Positions 1 through 7,655 of a stretch of 64,000 nt of DNA are shown here, piece by piece. Within the stretch, counting starts at the first letter, position 1. Every line of letters starts with the position of its first letter. Made by a program: the position numbers and the translations under genes. The notes beneath the pieces were generated by a model, which was not told the DNA's origin, did not search any database, and saw only the letters and a list, made by a program, of their open reading frames with translations. The DNA is from Chloroflexota bacterium (GTDB taxonomy: Bacteria; Chloroflexota; Dehalococcoidia; Lucifugimonadales; Lucifugimonadaceae). The stretch is taken from NCBI GenBank assembly GCA_002718415.1, contig PBEM01000004.1, forward strand, positions 38,140-102,139, in the 5' to 3' direction.

Positions 1-960
1 GGCTTCAGTCGTACATTCACCATTAGCATCTAGAGCAGAACTAGCTGCAATAATACCTTTAGTAGTATCATGTTGCCTTAACCATACTTTGTTATCGAAA
101 CGACCAGTATTGTATCCAGTCTCAACCAGAGGAATAGTTACGGCAGTAGATGCCACAACACTCTTCATAGTTACGAGAGCTGTGTTTTTAGCTGATTCCT
201 TAAATGTAATATCAACTAAACCTGTGTATACGATATCATTTACACCATCGTTAAACGTCACATTTGCTGCGTTCTTTGACACCTGGATAATAGGTGCGTT
301 AGTACCATCACCATTAAAGGTAATAGCATCAACCTGAATTCCACTCAATGCACTAGAAGATCCAGTAGCAAGAAGTGAGAAATCACTAACAGCTCCAACG
401 TTTACTTTAGTAGATTGATCTTTTAACTGAATAGATAATTTTTCACCAACGGAAAAGTCATCAGTACCAGTTATAGTACCAGTTATAATTATGACACCTG
501 ATTGACTCGTTACTACACATGGGCTACTTGCAGCCTGTAGTTTACCTGCGTTGTTCACACAAGCACCACCGAAATCAGCGTCAAGACCCAAGTTGAATCC
601 ACCAGCTTGCCTTACACCTGAAGAAGATGTAACTTCGTCTAGTTTATCCGCTGCGGGTCCGTTATCAGATACAGTACTCGTAGTATTCAAGTCAGAGTCT
701 GTAACGGTCACAATCATCCAATCATAGTTTGAACCTATGTTTCGGACTCCTGTGTTTGCGTATGTAGAGTATACATTCGCAGAGTATTTTCTACCGGTGG
801 GTGGCGATGACTCAGTAGTGAGTGTTGATGATTCGTTTGTAACATACACACCTCCATCAGCAGCAGCGCTAACGCCCGTGCTGGTTGAAAGTCCTGCGTA
901 AGCTACAACAGAAAACACCAATATTGCCAATCCGGCTAACCATTTTACTGAAAGCTTCAC
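1..960 (-). CDS. Secreted surface-layer-like protein, 5' part (C-terminus beyond left edge)
   Basis: An open frame of 320 codons runs from a GTG at 960 to the window edge with no stop. The GTG is chosen because AAAGGAGG lies 9 nt upstream, the strongest Shine-Dalgarno in the window. Residues 1 to about 34 look like a signal peptide: KLSVKW, a hydrophobic stretch, then a VSA/AADGG cleavage site. The mature part is rich in Thr, Ser, Val, Gly and Asn. It contains VTVTDSDLNT (about residue 85) and VETGYNTGRFDNKVWL (about residues 285-300), the DxDLN...ETG.NTG.F pattern known from beta-sandwich repeats of bacterial and archaeal surface proteins. GC is clearly higher (near 40%) than in neighbouring genes. 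Export and cell-surface location are well supported; the S-layer role is inference from composition, long leader and strong translation signals. Only two Cys occur in the visible part. Confidence 0.75.
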   Translation of the reverse strand, partial: MKLSVKWLAGLAILVFSVVAYAGLSTSTGVSAAADGGVYVTNESSTLTTESSPPTGRKYSANVYSTYANTGVRNIGSNYDWMIVTVTDSDLNTTSTVSDNGPAADKLDEVTSSSGVRQAGGFNLGLDADFGGACVNNAGKLQAASSPCVVTSQSGVIIITGTITGTDDFSVGEKLSIQLKDQSTKVNVGAVSDFSLLATGSSSALSGIQVDAITFNGDGTNAPIIQVSKNAANVTFNDGVNDIVYTGLVDITFKESAKNTALVTMKSVVASTAVTIPLVETGYNTGRFDNKVWLRQHDTTKGIIAASSALDANGECTTEA

Positions 961-1224
961 AGCCTCAGTCCTCCTTTATTTTCTCGTGTTCCCTCCCACT
1001 CCAAAAGACAGAAGACAAGCAGTTCATCATCAATAAAATATTTTTTATGTTTGACTTCTGCCATTCGCTTATGTAGGTGGTTGAAAACTCGAAGGTTTCC
1101 GATTCTGTCGGACTTAGCTAAATCTGTAATTAGATCTATCTAAGTTGCCGGTTCCGTCATAACTTTCGTTCAAGATATTATTCCAGCGAACCGGCGCGCG
1201 CGGAACATAATCTTGGGACATGCC
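961..1224 (-). promoter_or_regulatory. Long structured 5' leader of the surface-protein mRNA
   Basis: About 264 nt lie between the inferred transcription start (near 1224) and the GTG at 960. No credible gene is seen here. Inverted repeats visible on either strand are GCCGGTTC/GAACCGGC (1147-1154 with 1188-1195), TCCGA/TCGGA (1098-1102 with 1108-1112) and ACTTAG/CTAAGT (near 1112-1145). The 1188-1202 segment is a GC-rich CGCGCG run, unusual in this genome. Long stable leaders are known on abundant S-layer mRNAs in other bacteria; a stability or regulatory role here is inference. Confidence 0.45.
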
Positions 1225-1230
1225 AATGTG

Positions 1231-1260
1231 ATTTAATCATTGTTATGAAAACAATGTCAA
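1231..1260 (-). promoter_or_regulatory. Promoter of the surface-protein gene with an operator-like palindrome
   Basis: On the minus strand a perfect -35 TTGACA (1255-1260) is followed after 18 nt by TTAAAT (1231-1236). The spacer is almost filled by a perfect 7-bp inverted repeat, CATTGTT-N5-AACAATG (1238-1256), which overlaps the last base pairs of the -35. A repressor bound here would block polymerase, so it is a candidate operator. The promoter sits just downstream of the probable rho terminator. The -10 is imperfect (4 of 6). Confidence 0.5.
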
Positions 1261-1291
1261 GTCATATTGCATGTCTCTAATTTATTTCATT

Positions 1292-1318
1292 AAAAAAAAG
1301 AGATACACGCTAACGTGT
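1292..1318 (-). terminator. Probable intrinsic terminator behind rho
   Basis: Read on the minus strand, a hairpin ACACG-TTAG-CGTGT (1305-1318) is followed a few bases later by a run of eight T (1292-1299). It lies about 120 nt past the rho stop and just before the surface-protein promoter, which is where a separator between the two units is expected. The stem is only 5 bp, so strength is uncertain. Confidence 0.5.
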
Positions 1319-1439
1319 TAATAATCATAATTTTCTTAACGAACATAAGAAAAATATACGTAATGTAGAGTATAAATGTCAATGATATATAGGGCAGATT
1401 TACACAAAAATAACATTTTTATTAATTTTTATGAAATGA

Positions 1440-2828
1440 TTATTTTTTTTCTGGTTTGGTAATAGAAGCTAAAAATTCTTTATTACTCTTAGTTTTAGAT
1501 AATCTTTCTAAAATTCTTTCCCCAGCTTCAGTAGGGTTATTTTCATCATTTCCAAGAATTGCCATCATCCTTCGTAATAACCAAACTTGTTTTAAAGTTT
1601 CCTGATCTTGTAACAATTCTTCATGTCTAGTTCCACTACGTTCAATATTTATTGCAGGCCAAATTCTTCTCTCTGCCATCGATCTATCAAGATGAAGTTC
1701 CATGTTCCCCGTACCCTTAAATTCTTCATATATTAAGTCATCTAACCTAGAACCAGTATCAATTAACGCCGTTGCTATAATCGTCAAACTTCCAGCTTCT
1801 TCACAATTCCTTGCTGCCCCAAAGAAACTTTTAGGAGGATATAATGCCACTGGATCCATACCACCTGAAAGTGTTTTTCCACTACTTGGTAAAGCTAAAT
1901 TATATGCTCTAGCTAATCTTGTAAGGCTATCTAGAAGCACCACAACATTTTCTCCATTTTCAACTAATCTTTTTGCCCTCTCAATAGCATCTTCAGCTGT
2001 TCTACAATGATCTTGAACTGGTTCATCAAATGTAGAACTATATATTTCCCCTTTAATAGATCGTTTCATATCGGTAACCTCTTCAGGCCTTTCACCTATT
2101 AAAGCAACAATAATGTATGTTGAAGGAGAATTTTCAGAAATTCCTTGAGCGATTTGTTTAAGTAAAATAGTTTTCCCAGCTTTTGGTGGGGCAACAATTA
2201 ATGACCTTTGTCCTTGACCTATTGGGGAAACTATATCTATGATTCTAGTAGAAAGTAATTTGGGATCAGATTCAGTAATAAATTGTTTGTCAGGATATAC
2301 AGAAGTTAATTTTTCAAATTTTGGTCTGTTCATCGCCCTTTCTGGATCAATACCATTAACAATCTCCACACGTAATAAACCATAATATTTCTCCCCTTCA
2401 CGTGGAGGTCTGACTTGGCCAGCCACCAAATCTCCAGTACGAAGACCAAAACGCCTTATTTGACTGTGAGAAACATATACATCATCAGATGTGCTCTGAC
2501 GTCCTGGGGTTCTTAAAAAGCCATATCCATCGTGAAGAATATCTAAAATTCCTGCACCAACTAATTGACCTGTTTCTTCTGCAGCTATACCTAAAAGTTC
2601 AATAATTAAATCTGACCTTCTTAAAGGTATCTTTTTTATTTCTTTTTCAGAGGCAAGCTTAATTAATTCTTGATCTGTTTTAACACCTAAGTTACCTAAA
2701 TCAGGTAAATCTATATTTTCATTCTCGATGTTATCTTCTGGAAATCCAGAATTTCTATTGTTATCCGAGTTGCTTCGGGCTCTACGTTTTGGACGACGAT
2801 TGGATTGAGTTCTAGTAATGGGAGTCAG
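1440..2828 (-). CDS. rho: Transcription termination factor Rho
   Basis: Hexameric RNA-dependent ATPase/translocase that ends transcription. The N-terminal part is basic and low-complexity (RRPKRRARS), followed by the Rho N-domain and the cold-shock RNA-binding domain (SQIRRFGLRTGD just before LVAGQVRPPREGEKYYGLL). The motor has Walker A APPKAGKTIL and Walker B VVVLLDSLTRLARA, then the secondary RNA-binding region around LSGGMDPVALYPPK. The first ATG/GTG/TTG in frame is the TTG at 2429, which would delete the conserved cold-shock domain. Upstream to the in-frame TAA at 2868-2870 the frame has no such codon. The start given is CTG at 2828, preceded by AAAGGA at 7 nt, giving 462 residues. An ATT or ATA start or a sequencing error is possible. 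It follows pyrG on the same strand. Confidence 0.9.
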   Translation of the reverse strand: MTPITRTQSNRRPKRRARSNSDNNRNSGFPEDNIENENIDLPDLGNLGVKTDQELIKLASEKEIKKIPLRRSDLIIELLGIAAEETGQLVGAGILDILHDGYGFLRTPGRQSTSDDVYVSHSQIRRFGLRTGDLVAGQVRPPREGEKYYGLLRVEIVNGIDPERAMNRPKFEKLTSVYPDKQFITESDPKLLSTRIIDIVSPIGQGQRSLIVAPPKAGKTILLKQIAQGISENSPSTYIIVALIGERPEEVTDMKRSIKGEIYSSTFDEPVQDHCRTAEDAIERAKRLVENGENVVVLLDSLTRLARAYNLALPSSGKTLSGGMDPVALYPPKSFFGAARNCEEAGSLTIIATALIDTGSRLDDLIYEEFKGTGNMELHLDRSMAERRIWPAINIERSGTRHEELLQDQETLKQVWLLRRMMAILGNDENNPTEAGERILERLSKTKSNKEFLASITKPEKK

Positions 2829-3062
2829 GGCTTTTTCCTTTGTATTATTTGATTTACTAACCCAAAATTATCTTTCTCCAGAATATTTTGTGAAATTTCA
2901 ATAGAGTGGATTAGTTTTAGTGACGCTTTTGTGGAAAGTAAGTTCTCAAGAGAGACATAACGTAAAAACAAAAAATAAATTCTGACTAAACAGTGATAAA
3001 GAAATCACAATCACATCATAAACATACTACGTCACATCAGTGTTGTAATATAACACAAAACT

Positions 3063-3071
3063 ATTATAACA
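3063..3071 (-). promoter_or_regulatory. Candidate extended -10 promoter for rho
   Basis: The pyrG-rho gap (2829-3103, 275 nt) holds no gene. On the minus strand it contains TGTTATAAT, a perfect TATAAT with a TGn extension, and no good -35. It would give a rho leader of about 225 nt. A short TTG-initiated reading frame of 14 codons lies in that leader, but nothing supports its translation. Autoregulation of rho through its leader is known in other bacteria. Confidence 0.35.
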
Positions 3072-3103
3072 AAAAATATCCAAACATACTAATATTGTAA
3101 TTT

Positions 3104-4738
3104 CTAATCAAATAGAATACGTTGCTCACCTTCAAGAACTGTATTATTGGATACTCTGATAAATTCACTAAATAAAGGGTGAGGTCTCTCAGGTCTAGAA
3201 CCAAACTCAGGATGGAATTGACTCCCTAACATGAATGGATGTTCTTTTACTTCTACAATTTCTACCAAAGAATCATCTGGTGAGGTTCCAGAAGAAACTA
3301 AACCCGTCACTTCTAATCTTTCTCTATAAATATTATTTAGTTCATATCTATGTCTGTGCCTTTCACTGACTAGTTCAATCCCATAAGCTTTTCTTGCAAT
3401 AGTTCCAGTTCTTAATTTACAATCATAGGATCCTAATCTCATTGTACCGCCAGTAGATTTTAAATCCTCCTGACCTTCCATAAAAGAAATTACAGGATCA
3501 TTAGTATCTTCTGCCATCTCAATAGAATTAGCATCCTTAATTCCAAGGACATTCCTAGTAAACTCTATAACCATTATTTGCATACCTAAACATAAACCTA
3601 GATAAGGTATCTTATTTTCTCGAGCATATTTTGCGGTAATAATCATTCCTTCAATACCTCTTGAATCAAATCCTCCAGGTACTATAAAACCATTAACGTC
3701 ACCAAATAAATCTATAATATCCGTATCTTCTCTCTCTATATCTTCCGCGGCGATCCATTTGATTTTTACGACTAATTTATGGAACATAGCTGAATGATTA
3801 ATAGCCTCTATTACTGACATATATGAATCACGTAATTCAACATATTTACCAACGATACATATTGTTATTTCTGGCCAATTTGTAGTATCTGAAGAAGTTA
3901 TTTTTTCCCATTCTGTTAAATCTATACTAATGTTAGGAAAATTAAATTTTTCTGCAATTATCTTGCCTAATCCTTGATTTTCTAAATGAATCGGTACTTT
4001 ATATATATTATCTAATGTAGGCAAACTAATAACGGCATCCTGTCCAACATCACAATAAAGAGCAATTTTATTTTTTACAGATTCAGCAATATCTATATCG
4101 GCTCTACATAATATCGCATCCGGCATAACTCCCATACCTCTAAGTTCTTGTACACTATGTTGAGTTGGTTTCGTTTTTAACTCATCAGTAGAATTTAAAT
4201 ATGGCAAGAGAGTAATATGAATATAAAAGGTGCTTTCTTGACCTACAATTCTCCTCATTTGCCTTATCGCTTCAATAAATGGCTGCCCTTCTATATCTCC
4301 TATAGTACCACCAACTTCTACTATCACTACATCAGATTTTGATTCATCTGAAAGTCTTAATAATCTAGATCTGATAGCATCAGTTACATGAGGTACAGTT
4401 TGTATAGTGCCTCCTAAATATTTACCTTTACGCTCATTTGATATTACTTCTGAATATATTTGTCCTGCCGTGACGTTAGACATTGAGGTAAGCTCAACAT
4501 CTATAAATCTTTCATAATGCCCAAGATCTAAATCTGTTTCAGAGCCATCAACGGTTACAAATACCTCCCCATGTTGGTAGGGAGACATTGTTCCTGGGTC
4601 AACATTCAGGTATGGATCCAATTTCATTATTGCAACAGACAATCCTCGACTTTTCATCATCTTTCCTATTGATGCAACAGTAATCCCTTTACCTAAGGAA
4701 CTAACAACCCCTCCAGTGACAAAAATAAAACTTGACAA
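3104..4738 (-). CDS. pyrG: CTP synthase
   Basis: Converts UTP, ATP and glutamine to CTP in the cytoplasm. The 544 residues match the usual length. The N-terminal synthase domain opens with the P-loop-like VTGGVVSSLGKG (7-18) and continues to about residue 270. The C-terminal class I glutamine amidotransferase domain has the nucleophile Cys383 in GLCLGMQ and the His509/Glu511 pair in FHPEFGSRPERP. The start is TTG, chosen because GGAG lies 7 nt upstream and because translation then begins SSFIFVTGG as in the family. It is divergent from gatC across a 171-bp region and lies upstream of rho on the same strand. No odd features. Confidence 0.97.
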   Translation of the reverse strand: MSSFIFVTGGVVSSLGKGITVASIGKMMKSRGLSVAIMKLDPYLNVDPGTMSPYQHGEVFVTVDGSETDLDLGHYERFIDVELTSMSNVTAGQIYSEVISNERKGKYLGGTIQTVPHVTDAIRSRLLRLSDESKSDVVIVEVGGTIGDIEGQPFIEAIRQMRRIVGQESTFYIHITLLPYLNSTDELKTKPTQHSVQELRGMGVMPDAILCRADIDIAESVKNKIALYCDVGQDAVISLPTLDNIYKVPIHLENQGLGKIIAEKFNFPNISIDLTEWEKITSSDTTNWPEITICIVGKYVELRDSYMSVIEAINHSAMFHKLVVKIKWIAAEDIEREDTDIIDLFGDVNGFIVPGGFDSRGIEGMIITAKYARENKIPYLGLCLGMQIMVIEFTRNVLGIKDANSIEMAEDTNDPVISFMEGQEDLKSTGGTMRLGSYDCKLRTGTIARKAYGIELVSERHRHRYELNNIYRERLEVTGLVSSGTSPDDSLVEIVEVKEHPFMLGSQFHPEFGSRPERPHPLFSEFIRVSNNTVLEGEQRILFD

Positions 4739-4909
4739 AAATTATCTCCAATTAAAACAAAAAAATAACCTTGTTAAAAATAACACTAAATAACTTTATC
4801 AAAAAAAAATAAAATCTCGTTTTTAATAGCATCAGGAATTAAATAATTATGTTCAAGAATATAAAATCATTATCAAGCATTCTCTAAAAATACTTTCCCA
4901 ACAAATAAT

Positions 4910-5200
4910 ATGGCTGAAATAAAGAAAGAAAATATTAAACATATAGCACGTTTATCTTATTTGCATCTAAGTGAAAAAGAACTAGAGCTAATGCAAAATG
5001 ACTTAAACGATATATTAGATAAATTTCAAAAATTATCTACTATAGATACTGAAAATACACTACCTACAGGTCACCCATCAGATGTTTTCTCAGAAATGAG
5101 AGAAGATAAAGAATCTGAATCATTGTCAAAGGATGAAGTTTTACAAAATGCACCTAATAAGAATGAATCTTTCATCATAGTTAAGCCAGTATTAGATTAA
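4910..5200 (+). CDS. gatC: Asp-tRNA(Asn)/Glu-tRNA(Gln) amidotransferase subunit C
   Basis: Small stabilising subunit of the GatCAB transamidosome, which makes Gln-tRNA(Gln) and/or Asn-tRNA(Asn) from misacylated precursors. The 96 residues begin with the family pattern EIKHIARLSYLHLSEKE-like (here KKENIKHIARLSYL) and end SFIIVKPVLD, close to the usual VP.V(I/L) end. gatA follows after 23 nt, so the two are probably cotranscribed. gatB, needed for a working complex, is not in this window. No glnS or asnS is seen either, which fits use of the indirect pathway but does not prove it. Confidence 0.93.
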   Translation: MAEIKKENIKHIARLSYLHLSEKELELMQNDLNDILDKFQKLSTIDTENTLPTGHPSDVFSEMREDKESESLSKDEVLQNAPNKNESFIIVKPVLD

Positions 5201-5223
5201 AGTTCAAAATCGAGAATTCTAAG

Positions 5224-6681
5224 TTGTCAGACGAAATATTATATAAAAACATTTCAGAACTAAGAAATATGCTAGATAAAGAAATTATTTCTTCAGTGGA
5301 ATTAACTCAAGAGTTTTTGAATAGATCAAAAAAAATCAATCCTGAAATAAATTCAGTCATTAGCCATACAGAAGAATATGCAATGAAATCTGCCCGAGAA
5401 GCAGATATGGCAATTAAAGATCAAAAAACTAAATTTCTAACTGGTATCCCAGTTATGATTAAGGATAATATATCCACTAAAAATATAGAAACAACTGCAG
5501 CTTCCAAAATATTAAATGGATACATACCACCTTATGACGCAACAGTAATAAAAAATTTACTAAATGATAAAGCAATAATATGTGGTAAAACAAATCTCGA
5601 TGAATTTGCTATGGGTTCATCTACTGAAAACTCTTCATTTGGAGCTGTAAAAAACCCATTAGATTTAAGTAAGGTACCAGGTGGAAGTAGTGGAGGATCT
5701 GCTGCTAGTGTAGCTGCTGGGCAGTGTGTTTTTGCATTAGGTTCTGACACTGGTGGAAGTATAAGACAACCTGCTTCTTTTTGTGGAGTAATAGGAATGA
5801 AACCTACTTATGGATTAGTCAGTAGGTTTGGACTTATCGCATTCGGAAGTTCATTAGATCAAATAGGACCTCTTTCTAGAAGTGTTGAGGACTGTGCAAA
5901 TATATTAAATTCTATTTCTTCATTTGATCAAAAAGACTTGACTTCATTAAGAAGACCTTTCAATAATTTTGGAGAAAAAATAGGCGAGTCAATTGAAGGT
6001 TTAAAGATAGGAATACCTAAAGAATATTTAGTTGAAGGTATTGAATCTGGAGTTAGGATAGCATATGAAAATTCTCTTAAAGAACTAGAAAAAAGTGGCG
6101 CAATACTAGAAGAGATTTCTCTACCATTATCTGAATATGCATTAGCAGTATATTATATAATTGCTCCAGCCGAAGCTTCCTCAAATTTATCTAGATATGA
6201 TGGAATTAAATATGGTAAATCTACAGATATAGCAAAAAATTCTATAGAACACACACTCCGTTCTAGAGGTGAAGGTTTTGGAAATGAGGTAAAAAGAAGA
6301 ATTTTATTAGGTACATATGTTTTATCAGCTGGATATTATGATGCTTATTATCTAAAGGCACAAAAAGTCAGGACTTTGATAAGAGAAGAATTTCAAAAAG
6401 CTTTCAATAAATTTGATGCTATAATAACACCTACTACTCCAAATGTAGCATTTAATTTAGATGAAAAAATTAATTCCCCATATCAAATGTACCTAAATGA
6501 TGTTTGTACTATTCCAGTAAACATAGCTGGACTACCAGCAATTTCTATACCAAATGGTATTGATAATAATTTACCAACTGGTTTACATATAATAGGACCA
6601 CGTATGGGTGATCAAACAGTAATTCAAATAGCACACCACTATGAAAAAATTTCTCAATGGAAAATAAAACCAAAGATTTAA
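5224..6681 (+). CDS. gatA: Asp-tRNA(Asn)/Glu-tRNA(Gln) amidotransferase subunit A
   Basis: Glutamine amidase subunit of GatCAB; it hydrolyses glutamine and passes ammonia to GatB. The 485 residues carry the amidase signature with a Ser-cisSer-Lys triad: Lys80 in PVMIKDN, Ser155 in GGSSGGSAAS and Ser179 in DTGGSIRQPA. The start is TTG at 5224; a GAG-containing weak Shine-Dalgarno precedes it, and the N-terminus aligns with the family. It lies between gatC and an unrelated lipoprotein gene that begins 6 nt after its stop, suggesting one transcript of four genes. Confidence 0.96.
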   Translation: MSDEILYKNISELRNMLDKEIISSVELTQEFLNRSKKINPEINSVISHTEEYAMKSAREADMAIKDQKTKFLTGIPVMIKDNISTKNIETTAASKILNGYIPPYDATVIKNLLNDKAIICGKTNLDEFAMGSSTENSSFGAVKNPLDLSKVPGGSSGGSAASVAAGQCVFALGSDTGGSIRQPASFCGVIGMKPTYGLVSRFGLIAFGSSLDQIGPLSRSVEDCANILNSISSFDQKDLTSLRRPFNNFGEKIGESIEGLKIGIPKEYLVEGIESGVRIAYENSLKELEKSGAILEEISLPLSEYALAVYYIIAPAEASSNLSRYDGIKYGKSTDIAKNSIEHTLRSRGEGFGNEVKRRILLGTYVLSAGYYDAYYLKAQKVRTLIREEFQKAFNKFDAIITPTTPNVAFNLDEKINSPYQMYLNDVCTIPVNIAGLPAISIPNGIDNNLPTGLHIIGPRMGDQTVIQIAHHYEKISQWKIKPKI

Positions 6682-6687
6682 CATAAA

Positions 6688-7137
6688 ATGAATAGTTTTA
6701 AAAAAATATTTATAATCTTAATGATATTAATTTTTTCTATACATATTTCATGTGTAGAAAATGAACAGGATTTAAGGCCAACTCAACAAATTATTAACTC
6801 TGAAGATTTCCAAATTTTAGAAGGACCTCCTCCCCTTCCATTTATATTCAATGGTAAATTTACTATAGATAATAAACCAGGACCTGCTGGAATTACAATT
6901 TTTGCTCAAATAATTGATGGAGGTTCACCAATAGCAGTAACTGAAAATGGTTCTTACAGACATATAATTTTATCTCCTGTAAGTCAAAAAGATTTAGAAC
7001 ATGGAATTATTCATTTTTATTTAGGTGATCGAGAAGGAAATTATGTTGAATCAGACCAAATATTTAAATTAAAAAAAATCAATAATCCTACTACAATAAA
7101 TTTAGATTTAAATTTTTCGAATATTCCCACTAAATAA
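6688..7137 (+). CDS. Small predicted lipoprotein of unknown function
   Basis: 149 residues. The N-terminus is a lipoprotein-type signal: NSFKK, a long hydrophobic run, then HISC at residues 19-22, an imperfect lipobox with Cys22. After a short acidic linker comes a beta-rich region (GPAGITIFAQIIDGGSP ... TENGSYRHIIL), which resembles carboxypeptidase-regulatory-like or transthyretin-like folds with a GPA-x-ITIFA strand; this resemblance is weak. It contains no catalytic motif that I recognise. It is packed 6 nt after gatA and 2 nt before the carbonic-anhydrase-like gene, so it is probably cotranscribed. Its function is unknown; membrane anchoring on the outer face is the supportable statement. 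Confidence 0.8.
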   Translation: MNSFKKIFIILMILIFSIHISCVENEQDLRPTQQIINSEDFQILEGPPPLPFIFNGKFTIDNKPGPAGITIFAQIIDGGSPIAVTENGSYRHIILSPVSQKDLEHGIIHFYLGDREGNYVESDQIFKLKKINNPTTINLDLNFSNIPTK

Positions 7138-7139
7138 TT

Positions 7140-7655
7140 ATGATCAGAAGCTTAAACGGGAAAAAACCAATAATTCATAAGGATGCATTCATTTCAGAAG
7201 CAGCTTATTTAGTAGGTGAAATAATTATAGAAGCCGATGTTAGTATATGGCCTGGGGTAGTTATACGTGCTGATTCAGGAAAAATTATCATAGGAAAAGG
7301 AACAAATATTCAAGATAACTCAGTTCTTCATGCAGACGATGATGCTTTCATAGGAGAATATGTGACTATTGGGCACAGGGTAATTTCCCATGCCAAAAAA
7401 ATTGGAAATTTAAGTTTGATAGGTAACGGTTCAATCATAAATGATGGTGTTATTCTTGGAGAAAAATGCCTAGTTTCTTCAGGAAGCACTCTAACTGAAA
7501 ATAAAAGTTTCCAAGATAAGGCATTAATAAGAGGTACTCCTGGAAAAACTATAGGTTTAATTAGAAAGCGACATGAACAATTAATGTTTTATGCAAATAG
7601 CTCTTACATAAAAAGAATAGAATTATATAAAAATTCTGGATTACATATGGAATAA
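7140..7655 (+). CDS. Gamma-class carbonic anhydrase-like hexapeptide-repeat protein
   Basis: 171 residues forming a left-handed beta-helix, shown by repeated [LIV]-G-x-x hexapeptides (residues about 10-140), plus a C-terminal helix. The residues needed in the gamma carbonic anhydrases are all present: Arg43 and Asp45 in VIRADSG, Gln58 in NIQDNSV, and the three metal-binding histidines His64 (SVLHAD), His79 (IGHR) and His84 (ISHA). It could hydrate CO2 or belong to the related YrdA/PaaY group, whose physiological role is less clear. The stop codon is directly adjacent to the argS stop on the other strand, with no space for a terminator. Confidence 0.88.
   Translation: MIRSLNGKKPIIHKDAFISEAAYLVGEIIIEADVSIWPGVVIRADSGKIIIGKGTNIQDNSVLHADDDAFIGEYVTIGHRVISHAKKIGNLSLIGNGSIINDGVILGEKCLVSSGSTLTENKSFQDKALIRGTPGKTIGLIRKRHEQLMFYANSSYIKRIELYKNSGLHME

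Noticed and set aside
89-337. Plus-strand open frame over the left edge
   Set aside because: It is antisense to the in-frame, signal-peptide-bearing surface protein, which has a strong ribosome-binding site and runs without a stop through the region.
885-1076. Plus-strand open frame of 63 codons over the surface-protein start and leader
   Set aside because: It has no ribosome-binding site or recognisable protein pattern and lies antisense to the leader and signal peptide.
1440-2429. rho starting at the TTG at 2429
   Set aside because: This would remove the conserved cold-shock RNA-binding domain that is clearly encoded upstream in the same frame.
4739-4909. Specific promoters in the pyrG/gatC divergent region
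   Set aside because: The region is so AT-rich that several weak -10/-35 pairs can be drawn on both strands; none stands out.
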